A stretch of 50,186 bases of DNA, from assembly GCA_030950085.1 (NCBI GenBank), contig JAUZRW010000180.1, positions 1 to 50,186 on the forward strand. The letters are read 5' to 3'. This stretch comes from Anaerolineae bacterium. Its GTDB lineage: Bacteria > Chloroflexota > Anaerolineae > Aggregatilineales > Phototrophicaceae. Each line of letters opens with the position of its first letter. Position 1 is the first letter of the stretch. Below the pieces are notes generated by a model. It searched no databases, was not told where the DNA came from, and worked only from the letters and a program-made list of their open reading frames with translations. Made by a program: the position numbers and the translations under genes. Below are positions 17,074 through 25,206 of the stretch, in pieces.

Positions 17074-18846
17074 TTATCGACGCTTCAGCACAAGCCGCCC
17101 GATTTGAAGCGCAGCAATGAGGCAAATGGCTAGAGTGGCGAGTAGGGGCAAGGTGATATTTTTTGCGCTACGGTCACTAATGCTAATGCTATCGACTATA
17201 AATGGCATATCGCTCTCAAGTGTGAAGTGATGATTGTCGCGCCACAGCGTTTGATAGATGGTGACAGTCTGCCAACCTCTAGCCGGCGCAATCGGTTTTT
17301 CGGTGAATGTGCCATCGCGGATGACCTGTACGTCATTTTCTGCCCAAATACGTAGGCGAATATCGGTGCCTTCTGCCACGAAAACTAGATTATTCGTTTC
17401 GATAGCTGTCTCAAACTGCGCCGCTTCAACTAACACGACTTGCGGATTTTCGGCTGTGATTTCCCAACTTTCTGCCTGATGTGTCCCGGTGTATAAAGTG
17501 GGTGATGTCGTCGCTTCACGAATGTAATCTTGCATAGCGAAATAGATGGGCAATGGCGTAAAAGTCGGATACTCGGCGCTGTAATCCGGTTCTGCCATGC
17601 GAAAATAGAAAAACGACTGATTCGCCTCGAAGTCAGTGGCACGGGTGAAAAACCAATAACTGATTTGTCCAATCCAGGGCCAATCTTCTTGTGCGCGTTG
17701 ATAAGCAAGCGGCATATAACGAGCGGCTTGCGCTTCGGTGACTTCACCATAGGCACTAAAGGCCTCAATTTGCTCCGGCGGCAATTCGGCATCCAACACC
17801 GGATTCCACGCCGCTTCACTAAGCCAAATTGCTTTCTGCGAATCACCATACTGCACCATGATATCCCGATAGTAAATATGGCGCTGATAGCCAAATTGGT
17901 TAAAACGCAAGCGTTCGTCTGTGGGTCCACTGAATAAACCGTATCCTTGCGCGGCTAAAATATCAAAACAGTCGCCTGCACCTGCCTCATACATATTTGT
18001 CAGAAAAACCAAGTCTTGATAATTCAAACCGCCAAGTGCCTGTGTCGGGGCAATTGCACCACTGACAACGACGATATCAGGGTCAACGGCTTTTAGGGCA
18101 TCATAAGTCCGACACAGTAAATCCGTATAGGCGATAGGGTCAGGCTCTTGATTGCCCCATTCTGGGAAAATATTCGGCTCATTCCATACTTGATAGTAGT
18201 GAATCCGTCCTTGATAGCGTTCGGCAACCGCAACAGCATAATTGACGAAATCATCAAAATCATCGGGAGGCGCATAATTGCTACTATCGGGATTGCTACG
18301 AGACCACGTTGGCGGATTGCTCAGACGAACGAGCATCGTCACGCCGTATTCTTCGGTCAAGTCAACGATATTATCGTACTTAAGCCAACTGCTAATCGTA
18401 TCCGCTTCACCATCGCCATCATAATCATTGCGTGTATCCGTGAATTGTCCGCGCCCATCAATTTCGAGGTCTTCCCATGGAAATTCTTCTCGAATCCAGC
18501 CAAAGCCTGCGGCGGTAATCATGCGGAGTTGTTCTTCGCGCTTCGCCTCTTCTGCTTCTTGGTGCAAAAAAGTGTTGATGCTATAAGGAATCGCATCGGT
18601 ATGGGCAATCGGGACAAGCGGCTTTGTTTGCGGCTGGGGGCGCGTGAAATTGCCGAGCCATTGAATCGTACCTAAGATTTGCCCGACAGGAGCTTCTTCG
18701 CCTGTTTTCGACCACATGAATTGCCATGCCAGCCCACGAAATTGTAAATCGACTAACAGCAGAATCATTAAAATGAATAACACGCCAAGGCTTGCCCCGA
18801 TGACGCGCCAACGAATAGGTTTCGCTTGATTATTTGTCTCAGTCAT
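17074..18846 (-). CDS. Membrane-anchored glycoside-hydrolase-like protein (clan A type TIM barrel)
   Basis: This 590-residue protein has an N-terminal membrane segment (about 14-32) and a C-terminal one (about 565-587, LPLLATLAICLIAALQIG), so the catalytic domain is held at the cell surface by both ends. The barrel has the clan GH-A landmarks: a likely acid/base Glu about 221 in WNEPN and a likely nucleophile Glu about 344 in WLSEAAWN. Similarity is closest to GH39/GH5-like cellulase-fold proteins, with an accessory beta domain (about 470-560). The substrate is not predictable. A TACAAT hexamer ends 7 bases before the ATG, with no Shine-Dalgarno, so the transcript may be leaderless. Confidence 0.78.
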   Translation of the reverse strand: MTETNNQAKPIRWRVIGASLGVLFILMILLLVDLQFRGLAWQFMWSKTGEEAPVGQILGTIQWLGNFTRPQPQTKPLVPIAHTDAIPYSINTFLHQEAEEAKREEQLRMITAAGFGWIREEFPWEDLEIDGRGQFTDTRNDYDGDGEADTISSWLKYDNIVDLTEEYGVTMLVRLSNPPTWSRSNPDSSNYAPPDDFDDFVNYAVAVAERYQGRIHYYQVWNEPNIFPEWGNQEPDPIAYTDLLCRTYDALKAVDPDIVVVSGAIAPTQALGGLNYQDLVFLTNMYEAGAGDCFDILAAQGYGLFSGPTDERLRFNQFGYQRHIYYRDIMVQYGDSQKAIWLSEAAWNPVLDAELPPEQIEAFSAYGEVTEAQAARYMPLAYQRAQEDWPWIGQISYWFFTRATDFEANQSFFYFRMAEPDYSAEYPTFTPLPIYFAMQDYIREATTSPTLYTGTHQAESWEITAENPQVVLVEAAQFETAIETNNLVFVAEGTDIRLRIWAENDVQVIRDGTFTEKPIAPARGWQTVTIYQTLWRDNHHFTLESDMPFIVDSISISDRSAKNITLPLLATLAICLIAALQIGRLVLKRR

Positions 18847-18888
18847 GCGCCGTATTGTACGGATAACAGCGCGTGCGGCTAGGGCTAA

Positions 18889-19068
18889 TCAATCAGAGAA
18901 CAACCGTTTCTGAAAATTGGCGAATTCTTCTTCGACCATCGCCACATATTCAGGCATCATATCAATGCCGATAGCATTACGCCCCATTTCATATGCGGCA
19001 AAGAGTGTTGTCCCTGAACTCATAAACGGGTCTAGTACCGTTAATATGGTTTGTACCGAATCTAACAT
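18889..19068 (-). pseudogene. C-terminal remnant of a DNA methyltransferase
   Basis: A 59-codon minus-strand frame carries VLDPFMSSGTTLFAAYEMGR followed by NAIGIDMMPEYVAMVEEEF. This is the SAM-binding motif and following strand-helix unit found at the C-terminal end of beta-class N4/N6 DNA methyltransferases (DPFxGSGTT, AIGID). The rest of the enzyme is missing. An in-frame TAA lies 8 codons upstream of the ATG at 19068, and no catalytic DPPY-type motif is present. I read it as a decayed R-M gene. Confidence 0.75.
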
Positions 19069-19155
19069 ATTACCATCAATGATATTAGCTTACAGATGCT
19101 TTCTATTATAACGTTTGTTCGGTTTCTGACCAGTACCTCTCATTTATGAACTATC

Positions 19156-20649
19156 CTAGAACAAGGGCGCTTTCTCGATTTCATCATAATCACAAGCGAG
19201 GTTACGCCATGCACGCCCTAAACGACGGAAACCAGCTTCAATGCGTTCTGGTGTTTGCAAACCAAAGTTCAAGCGCATGTGATAACTACCGCCACCATTG
19301 AGGTAGAAGATATTCCCAATCATGAAGGCGACTTGATTTTGAATCGCCGCGATGAATAACTCAGCAGCCGTAGGTCCGGTTTGTGGCAATTTTGCCCATA
19401 AATACAAACCACCTTCTGGAACATTCCAAGTGGTTCCCGGTGGGAAGTGTTCTTCGGCAGCCGCAATGGCAGCATCACGCCGCCGACGCAATTCTCGATT
19501 ATTGCGTTCCAGATGATGCGACAATACCCCACGTTGCAATAGAAGATGAATCGCTCGTTGATTTAAGCCAGATGTACTAATATCGGCAGCTTGTTTGACG
19601 CGCACAAGGCGTTCAAATTGTGACCCCCCGGCAATCACATAGCCAATCCGCATCCCCGGTAAGAGCATCTTGGTAAAACCACTGATATGAAAGACATAAT
19701 CATTATCGTCTAACGCCTTCAGTGGGGGTGGGGCATCTCCGTTATAGCGAAATTCATGATAAATGGCATCTTCGACTATCGGGACATTATACGTTTCTGC
19801 CAGATTTATCAGTTGACGGCGGCGATGCAGTGGCATGACGTGTCCGGTAGGGTTTTGAAAACTGGGCATAACAAAAATCAGGCGCGGCGTATTTTCCATC
19901 AGATAATGTTCAAGGCAATCTAAGCGGATACCGTCTTTATCAGTGGGGATACCATGTATCTGAATACGACGAGTACGAGCAATATCAATCATGCCAAGAT
20001 AAGTCGGATTCGATGTCACAATTGTTTCACCCTCAGCGACAAGTGCCTGAATCACCAAATCGAGGGCTTGTTGCGTTCCGCCTGTAATCAACACATTGTC
20101 GGCACGGGTACGAATCCCTAATGCGCTCACATAATCGCGCACCGCCGCCCGTAGAGGAGGATAGCCTTCCGCCATTTCATAAGTGAGCGCAGTCGCACCA
20201 TCGCGTTCAAGCACCGTATTGAGCGCATCGCGTAACATAGCAACCGGAAAAAATTCTGGTGGCGGCGACCCATGCGAAAAGTTGACAATCCCATGACGAC
20301 GGGCTAATCGCATCAAATCTCGTAGCGATTGGTCTGGCAAATTATTATTCTCAACCATTGTTCCATTGCTAATCGGTGTTGTGGCTGCTGGGCTACTATC
20401 TCTGGAAACGAACGTTCCGCGTCCGGCATGGGCGCTGAGATAACCTTCTGCACGCAGTTCTGCATAGGCATTGACAACACTAATACGGCTCACATCAATC
20501 CGTTTAGCCAATGTCCGACTCGCAGGCAGACGTGTGCCGGCTGGTAATTCGCTGCTTTCAATTTGCATCTGAATTTGGCGAATCAGTTGGCGATAGATTG
20601 GCTCTTCGCTTTCGCGGTCTATGCTGATGGATATAGCGGGTGTGGGCAT
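19156..20649 (-). CDS. MocR-type regulator (GntR winged helix fused to aminotransferase)
   Basis: This 497-residue protein has an N-terminal GntR-type winged helix (about residues 10-80; LPAGTRLPASRTLAKRIDVS and GYLSAHAGRGTFV), a linker, and a fold-type I PLP aminotransferase domain. The Schiff-base Lys is in SGFTKMLLPG near residue 323, and the substrate-binding region includes PSFQNPTG. MocR/PdxR proteins use PLP as a sensing cofactor to control vitamin B6, GABA or amino-acid genes, and often bind direct repeats. GAGGGAGAG before the ATG supports the start. Phased repeats lie upstream (20701-20812). Confidence 0.93.
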   Translation of the reverse strand: MPTPAISISIDRESEEPIYRQLIRQIQMQIESSELPAGTRLPASRTLAKRIDVSRISVVNAYAELRAEGYLSAHAGRGTFVSRDSSPAATTPISNGTMVENNNLPDQSLRDLMRLARRHGIVNFSHGSPPPEFFPVAMLRDALNTVLERDGATALTYEMAEGYPPLRAAVRDYVSALGIRTRADNVLITGGTQQALDLVIQALVAEGETIVTSNPTYLGMIDIARTRRIQIHGIPTDKDGIRLDCLEHYLMENTPRLIFVMPSFQNPTGHVMPLHRRRQLINLAETYNVPIVEDAIYHEFRYNGDAPPPLKALDDNDYVFHISGFTKMLLPGMRIGYVIAGGSQFERLVRVKQAADISTSGLNQRAIHLLLQRGVLSHHLERNNRELRRRRDAAIAAAEEHFPPGTTWNVPEGGLYLWAKLPQTGPTAAELFIAAIQNQVAFMIGNIFYLNGGGSYHMRLNFGLQTPERIEAGFRRLGRAWRNLACDYDEIEKAPLF

Positions 20650-20700
20650 ATAAATCTCTCCCTCAAATTAACCGTGTGCGTTTTGGAGATAGGTGGGAAG

Positions 20701-20812
20701 CTCATGAATAAGGCTATTCTACACGAAATATGCCTATATCCATTGCTACATCATTAAGACCAATCCTGCACAAATTCATGAGTAATTCATGAGAGTGACC
20801 GCGTGTGACCGC
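20701..20812. promoter_or_regulatory. Helically phased direct repeats upstream of the MocR gene
   Basis: AATTCATGAG occurs at 20773-20782 and 20784-20793 (11-base period). CTCATGAAT at 20701-20709 is an inverted copy of ATTCATGAG. Immediately after, GTGACCGC occurs at 20795-20802 and 20805-20812 (10-base period). These sit 50-165 bases upstream of the regulator's start in a 305-base gene-free gap (20650-20954). The remainder of the gap shows nothing I can name. Confidence 0.5.
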
Positions 20813-20954
20813 TAAAGATACACCACAATCTTCACTTGTTATAAGATACAACATTTTGGGTTACGATTGGACATATGATTCAAATATCGTGTTATCGGCA
20901 CTTCCATTAAGAGTTTGAACTCAAAATGCTAAAGTACGATTTCGCCATCAGGCA

Positions 20955-21509
20955 TTACGATTCACCGCGTACAACCCATTTGTCTTCGGGGATATCGGCT
21001 TGTTTATTTTCATAACGGGCAGCCGTAAAAAGCCAATCCGATAAGCGATTGAGGTAGATGAGTGCCTGTTCATTGACCGCTTCGTTGTCAGCAAGGGCAA
21101 CGACTAAACGCTCTGCGCGCCGACACACCGTTCGGGCGACATGCAAATTTGCCCCGACAACAGAGCCACCCGGCAAGATGAAGTTTTTCAGGGGGGCTAA
21201 ATGTGCGCTAAATTGGTCAATGCGATATTCGAGCCACTCAACTTCTTTAGCAGTAATGCGAATCAACCACTCTGCTTTGGCATCCATCGGTGTGGCTAAA
21301 TCTGCACCCAGCCGAAAGAGATGTTCTTGTATGTTAATCAGTTCTTTTTCTGTGGGTATTGATGGCTTATGAGCGCGAATAACGCCAATATGCGAATTGA
21401 GTTCATCGACTGTTCCATAAGATTCGACTCGTAAATGATTTTTGCCAACACGCCCCCCACTGAACAAACTCGTTGTACCATCATCGCCTGTTTTGGTATA
21501 AATTTTCAT
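20955..21509 (-). CDS. Cob(I)alamin adenosyltransferase, PduO type
   Basis: This 184-residue enzyme transfers the adenosyl group of ATP to cob(I)alamin to make adenosylcobalamin. The N-terminal ATP-binding segment IYTKTGDDGTTSLF, the VESYGTVDELNSHIG segment, and the C-terminal motif (RTVCRRAERLVVAL ... LNRLSDWLFTAARY) are all present. Full length for the family. AAAGGTG lies 5 bases before the ATG. It is a single gene with no cobalamin riboswitch visible upstream; the 256-base upstream gap holds repeats. Confidence 0.96.
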   Translation of the reverse strand: MKIYTKTGDDGTTSLFSGGRVGKNHLRVESYGTVDELNSHIGVIRAHKPSIPTEKELINIQEHLFRLGADLATPMDAKAEWLIRITAKEVEWLEYRIDQFSAHLAPLKNFILPGGSVVGANLHVARTVCRRAERLVVALADNEAVNEQALIYLNRLSDWLFTAARYENKQADIPEDKWVVRGES

Positions 21510-21560
21510 CTGTTCACCTTTTCCTATTTAGGGCTTACACTGAATGACTGTTGTTTCATT

Positions 21561-21702
21561 TGTAGAATCTGGAAAAAAACTTAGAAAAAAGATGAACCGC
21601 CAAAACGCCAAAACGCCAAGATTTCTATTCAAAATCTTTCTTTGCGCCTTTCACCCTTTGCATCTTTGCGTTACGCTTTTTCAAAAATTGCCGGACTCTA
21701 CA
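21561..21702. repeat. 142-bp MITE-like element (copy 2, inverted orientation)
   Basis: The ends TGTAGAATCTGG (21561-21572) and CCGGACTCTACA (21691-21702) are inverted repeats matching at 10 of 12 positions. Inside are the two arms typical of the family: a GATGAACCGCCAAAACGCC half and the opposing CCCTTTGCATCTTTGCGTTA half. Just before it, 21528-21553 carries TAGGGCTTACACTGAATGAC, resembling the left end of the separate element at 44273. The gap between the PduO and GT39 genes is otherwise empty. Confidence 0.65.
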
Positions 21703-21765
21703 TATCAAGTGTATCAAAAATAGTTAAAATTCCTATCGGATTCGATTATCGGCGAATAATGCGCT

Positions 21766-23307
21766 ATGTCCTCTTTTTCCCAAAATAAATTAAAGCGCTT
21801 TTTCGGTTTAATAGTTGTAATTTATAGCGCTATGATATTCACGACCCTTGCCTTGCATCAGGCGCGGCGCTGGCATCCTGACGAAGCCTTTTATATGACG
21901 ATTGCTCGTAATGCGGCTATTCACGGCGATTGGATGCTAGTCAGTGAACCGTTGGATAAACCGCCGTTCAGCTACTATAGTAATGCACTTGCCCTCGTTT
22001 TTTTGGGGATTAAAAGCGATGAAAACGGTGTCTTATTTTTGGATGTTTATCAGGGCGAATTTGCTGGACGTATCCCCTCACTGTTGATGAGTGTCCTACT
22101 GGTTGCTGTGATTATAGCAATAGCAAAATCTGTTTGGCGTGATGATTGGCGCAGTGCTGCCATAGCAGGCGTATTCGCGGCACTATCGCCGTTGCGAATC
22201 GTTTTTGCAGCAACTGCCTTTACGGATATACCGATGTTACTCTTTGCTACGTTAGCACTATGGATGGCGCTTCGCGGCAAATGGGGCTGGTCGGGAATCT
22301 GGTTTATGATGTCACTGGCTGCCAAACCGCAGAGTATCTTTTATGCGCCAGTGCTTATTGGAATTGGCATTTTGCAAATGAGGCAATCTCGCAATTGTAA
22401 GCAGGGATTGATACGCTTCGCATTTGCTGTCGGGCTTGGGATAATCATATTATGGCTCTGGGATGCAATGCGCGTCAATATGGGGGCATCGAGTTTTTGG
22501 CAACTTGGGCAAGCCTATTACACCCCAACTCAAATCACAGCATTTGCCGATTATCCGAGACGGATAGGCGAATTATGGGCGACAGTGCAATATTTATTTG
22601 GACAAGGAATCATCACTACATTTTTCTTGATTGTGGCTGCCATCAACACGATTCGGCGGCGCAATGATTTGGGCTTACTTTTCTTAGCATGGTTACTCGG
22701 ATTTTTGATACTCCATATTGCCTTGACATTGAATCTGTTTGACCGCAATTTGTTGTTACTCTTGCCTGTCGCCTCTGTTTTAGTGGGGAGGGCATTTTCA
22801 ACGCCTAGTGCATCTACAAATATTTCTCAAAAAATACCGATTTACCAGTTTCGGGCGCAATGCCTTGCACCCCTACAGTCACCTCGCCACTTTTTCGTTT
22901 TTGTGATTCAAGGGGGGGGCGTATTGATTTGTGCTGTTTTCGGCTTTATTGCGGCGACAGGAGCATACAATATTGGAGGAGATGATGGGCGACATGATGG
23001 CATTGATGACGTGGCAAATTATCTCAATAGCAAGCCGATAGCCACTGTCATCTATGACCGATGGCTGGATTGGGAACTCGATTATTATATGGGTGAATGG
23101 ACAAATAAGCGCCGTGTTTACTATCCCACAGCCCAACAATTGGTCAATGGCGCACGGCAATTAGAAGAAAGTGGGACACGTTATTTCGTCGTACCCACTA
23201 TACAGAATGTGTCTGATTGGCTAAACGCATTATCATCATCTGGATTTGAAATCACAATCGACTACGAATCGTATCATTTTCGTATTTATGCGCTGCAACT
23301 GCCTTAA
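21766..23307 (+). CDS. GT39-family (ArnT/PMT-like) membrane glycosyltransferase
   Basis: This 513-residue polytopic membrane protein has about ten hydrophobic segments. The first extracytoplasmic loop has HPDEAFYM with the Asp-Glu pair expected for catalysis in the GT-C/GT39 superfamily, followed by EPLDKPPFSYY. Such enzymes transfer a sugar from a polyprenyl-phosphate donor to lipid or protein on the outer membrane face. The donor and acceptor are unknown. A 26-base palindromic repeat sits in frame at residues 363-371 (RAQCLAPLQ), between two membrane helices. Its last four bases overlap the convergent response regulator. Confidence 0.85.
   Translation: MSSFSQNKLKRFFGLIVVIYSAMIFTTLALHQARRWHPDEAFYMTIARNAAIHGDWMLVSEPLDKPPFSYYSNALALVFLGIKSDENGVLFLDVYQGEFAGRIPSLLMSVLLVAVIIAIAKSVWRDDWRSAAIAGVFAALSPLRIVFAATAFTDIPMLLFATLALWMALRGKWGWSGIWFMMSLAAKPQSIFYAPVLIGIGILQMRQSRNCKQGLIRFAFAVGLGIIILWLWDAMRVNMGASSFWQLGQAYYTPTQITAFADYPRRIGELWATVQYLFGQGIITTFFLIVAAINTIRRRNDLGLLFLAWLLGFLILHIALTLNLFDRNLLLLLPVASVLVGRAFSTPSASTNISQKIPIYQFRAQCLAPLQSPRHFFVFVIQGGGVLICAVFGFIAATGAYNIGGDDGRHDGIDDVANYLNSKPIATVIYDRWLDWELDYYMGEWTNKRRVYYPTAQQLVNGARQLEESGTRYFVVPTIQNVSDWLNALSSSGFEITIDYESYHFRIYALQLP
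22852..22877 (+). repeat. Palindromic repeat inside a coding sequence (B3)
   Basis: These 26 bases match the intergenic repeat at 2771-2796 in 25 of 26 positions. The reading frame passes through without a stop. They add RAQCLAPLQ to a loop after about residue 360 of the GT39 protein. Confidence 0.75.
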
Positions 23308-23699
23308 GTCCGTCGCCCTTGTTCCAAAACTTCACGGACTGTTTTGATGAGATTGTTGGCGAGGTACGGTTTCGTCAGATAACGGTCTGCCCCTTCATCT
23401 AAACCTTCGCGGATTTGTTCGGGGTCTGCTAGGGCGGATAAGATGATAACCGGCAGTTGTTCCAATTTTGGCTGGCTACGAAATTCTTTGAGCAAATCAA
23501 TCCCACTAATTTCTGGTAGCATTAAATCCAGCAAAACCAAATCTGGCAAGCGGTCTTGGTCTAAAGCCTCGCGTGCTTGGCTACCATCCATCGCTGAAAT
23601 AGCCTCCATATCGCCGCGCCTAAGCAGCGAAACAATCAATGTTTGTAATGCTGGGTCATCATCAATTACGAGAATTAATGGCTTGCGTACATCACTCAC
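23304..23699 (-). CDS. Single-domain response regulator (CheY-like receiver)
   Basis: This protein of about 131 residues is one receiver domain: acidic pocket IDDDP, phosphoacceptor Asp in LVLLDLMLPEISG, a Thr/Ser switch position in IILSALAD, and the conserved Lys in YLTKPY. There is no output domain, so it works through protein contacts. A GTG at 23699 is taken as the start because AAGGAGG ends 5 bases upstream of it; the in-frame ATG at 23726 has no such site. No histidine kinase is adjacent. The only kinase nearby is the Ser/Thr kinase at 24058. Confidence 0.93.
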   Translation of the reverse strand: MSDVRKPLILVIDDDPALQTLIVSLLRRGDMEAISAMDGSQAREALDQDRLPDLVLLDLMLPEISGIDLLKEFRSQPKLEQLPVIILSALADPEQIREGLDEGADRYLTKPYLANNLIKTVREVLEQGRRT

Positions 23700-24057
23700 A
23701 CAACCCTCCTTGGTTAAATGTGTCAATCTATATTGATGAGTATATCGGTATCCCGCAGCACTGACAATCTAAGGAATTGGATGAATTGGAGTCTAATATT
23801 CGAGTTTTTAGTTTACAATTCACAGTTTTCAGTACAATAGCCAACGAATTAGCGCCTCTGTAAACTGACAGCCGATGGCTCATAACTGTGCTAAACATCA
23901 TTGCAATGTGAAAGTCTGACAAATTGACAAGGACGTAATCTCAGTCAAGAGCCTATCGGAACAACTTTTTTACTTTTCTCATCATACTGGAAAAATTCAA
24001 TTGAACTACAATATAGCATAGCAATAAACATACCATAGAAGTTAGGGTTATTGACTA
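23700..24057. other. Gene-free divergent gap
   Basis: This AT-rich stretch of 358 bases lies between the divergent response regulator and Ser/Thr kinase genes. The AAGGAGG of the response regulator lies at its left end. I see no convincing coding frame and no repeat belonging to the families of this window. Promoters for both genes must lie here, but I cannot pick them with confidence. Confidence 0.5.
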
Positions 24058-24888
24058 ATGACAAACATGCTGGGTCGTACCGTGCGGTCATACAAGATTA
24101 AAGCATTTGTCGGTAAAGGGGGGCATGGGGCAGTTTATCGGGCGCAACATACAGAAACAGGCAAAGATTATGCGATAAAAGTCATTTTGCCCGAACACGA
24201 AAACGACTCCACCTTGCTAGTACGCTTCCAACAAGAGGCAGAAATTATCCGCGATTTGAACCATCCACATATCGTCCATTTGGAAGAATTTTGGGAAGAT
24301 GAATACGGCATGTGGGTGGTGATGCAATGGCTCGGCGGCGGCGATTTGCGCCAATATCTGGAAGCAAAGGGTAAGATGCCACCCAAGACATTGGCAAAAA
24401 TACTCACGCAAATTACGGGCGCATTAGATGAAACTCATGCCGCAAATATTATTCACCGCGATTTGAAGCCCGATAATATTGTGCTGGATGAAAAAGGCGC
24501 TGCGTATTTAACCGATTTTGGCATTGCCAAGCGCATCGGGTATAAGCCGATTACCAGTCTGGGCATTGTCGTTGGCTCTCCAAATTATCTATCGCCAGAG
24601 CAAATTCTTGGGGAAACTGTTTCGGCACGCACAGATGTTTTTGCCTTGGGATTCACTATTTATGAAATGCTCATAGGGCAACACCCATTTCATCATATTC
24701 GTAGCCGCGTACAATTGATGATGGCAATCATGCAGCAAGATATCCCTGTCATGACAGATTTAGACCCCAAAATTGTCGCGGACATCAACGGCTTGATTCA
24801 ACGGGCTACAAATAAGCAGACTGACAAACGCTATCCCACAGCATCGGCTTTGTCACAGCATTTTAGTCAGATTGTGGGCGCTTGTTGA
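24058..24888 (+). CDS. Minimal Ser/Thr protein kinase (PknB-like catalytic domain only)
   Basis: This 276-residue protein is entirely a Hanks-type kinase domain. It has a glycine-rich loop (GKGGHGAVYRA), the ATP Lys in YAIKVI (about residue 42), catalytic HRDLKPDN (about 134-141), DFG in LTDFGIAKR, a GSPNYLSPEQ activation segment, and a helical C-lobe. There is no juxtamembrane or transmembrane part and no sensory domain, unusual for PknB relatives. It should be cytosolic, with an activity partner supplied in trans. It is divergent from a lone receiver protein. Confidence 0.92.
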   Translation: MTNMLGRTVRSYKIKAFVGKGGHGAVYRAQHTETGKDYAIKVILPEHENDSTLLVRFQQEAEIIRDLNHPHIVHLEEFWEDEYGMWVVMQWLGGGDLRQYLEAKGKMPPKTLAKILTQITGALDETHAANIIHRDLKPDNIVLDEKGAAYLTDFGIAKRIGYKPITSLGIVVGSPNYLSPEQILGETVSARTDVFALGFTIYEMLIGQHPFHHIRSRVQLMMAIMQQDIPVMTDLDPKIVADINGLIQRATNKQTDKRYPTASALSQHFSQIVGAC

Positions 24889-25206
24889 CTTTGATTTGGC
24901 TACAATGTGGGCGGCAGATGTTTTTTCAGAAGCGCCATTAAACTGTAAGGCGGCTGGGTTTTGTATCCCATGCCGCCGAACAAACAACGTTTAAGCAGAT
25001 TTTTAAGTCTTTGCCATATTAAATGTACCGCATCTAGTGGCAATTTACAAATCGAATTTCAGGGCAATTGCTACGAATGCTTAACGCGCCCTAATACCCG
25101 AAAATCCATAGTTTTCCGAAAAACACATTTCCTGAAACTATGGATTGTTGGATTCATAGATAATTGTCATCTTCTCATGAAAATGTGTGCTAAGAAGTTT
25201 GCAATC
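24889..25206. other. Gene-free gap with a 12-bp inverted repeat
   Basis: AATCCATAGTTT at 25103-25114 pairs perfectly with AAACTATGGATT at 25135-25146 around a 20-base loop. It lies between two convergent genes and may be a terminator or RNA-processing hairpin, although no T-run follows. A frame opening at 24961 has no recognisable product. Confidence 0.5.

Noticed and set aside
20955-21765. Cobalamin riboswitch upstream of the PduO-type gene
   Set aside because: No B12-box-like conserved sequence was seen in the 256-base gap; it is filled by repeat elements.
23700-23726. ATG start of the response regulator at 23726
   Set aside because: AAGGAGG lies inside this stretch and is correctly placed only for the GTG at 23699.
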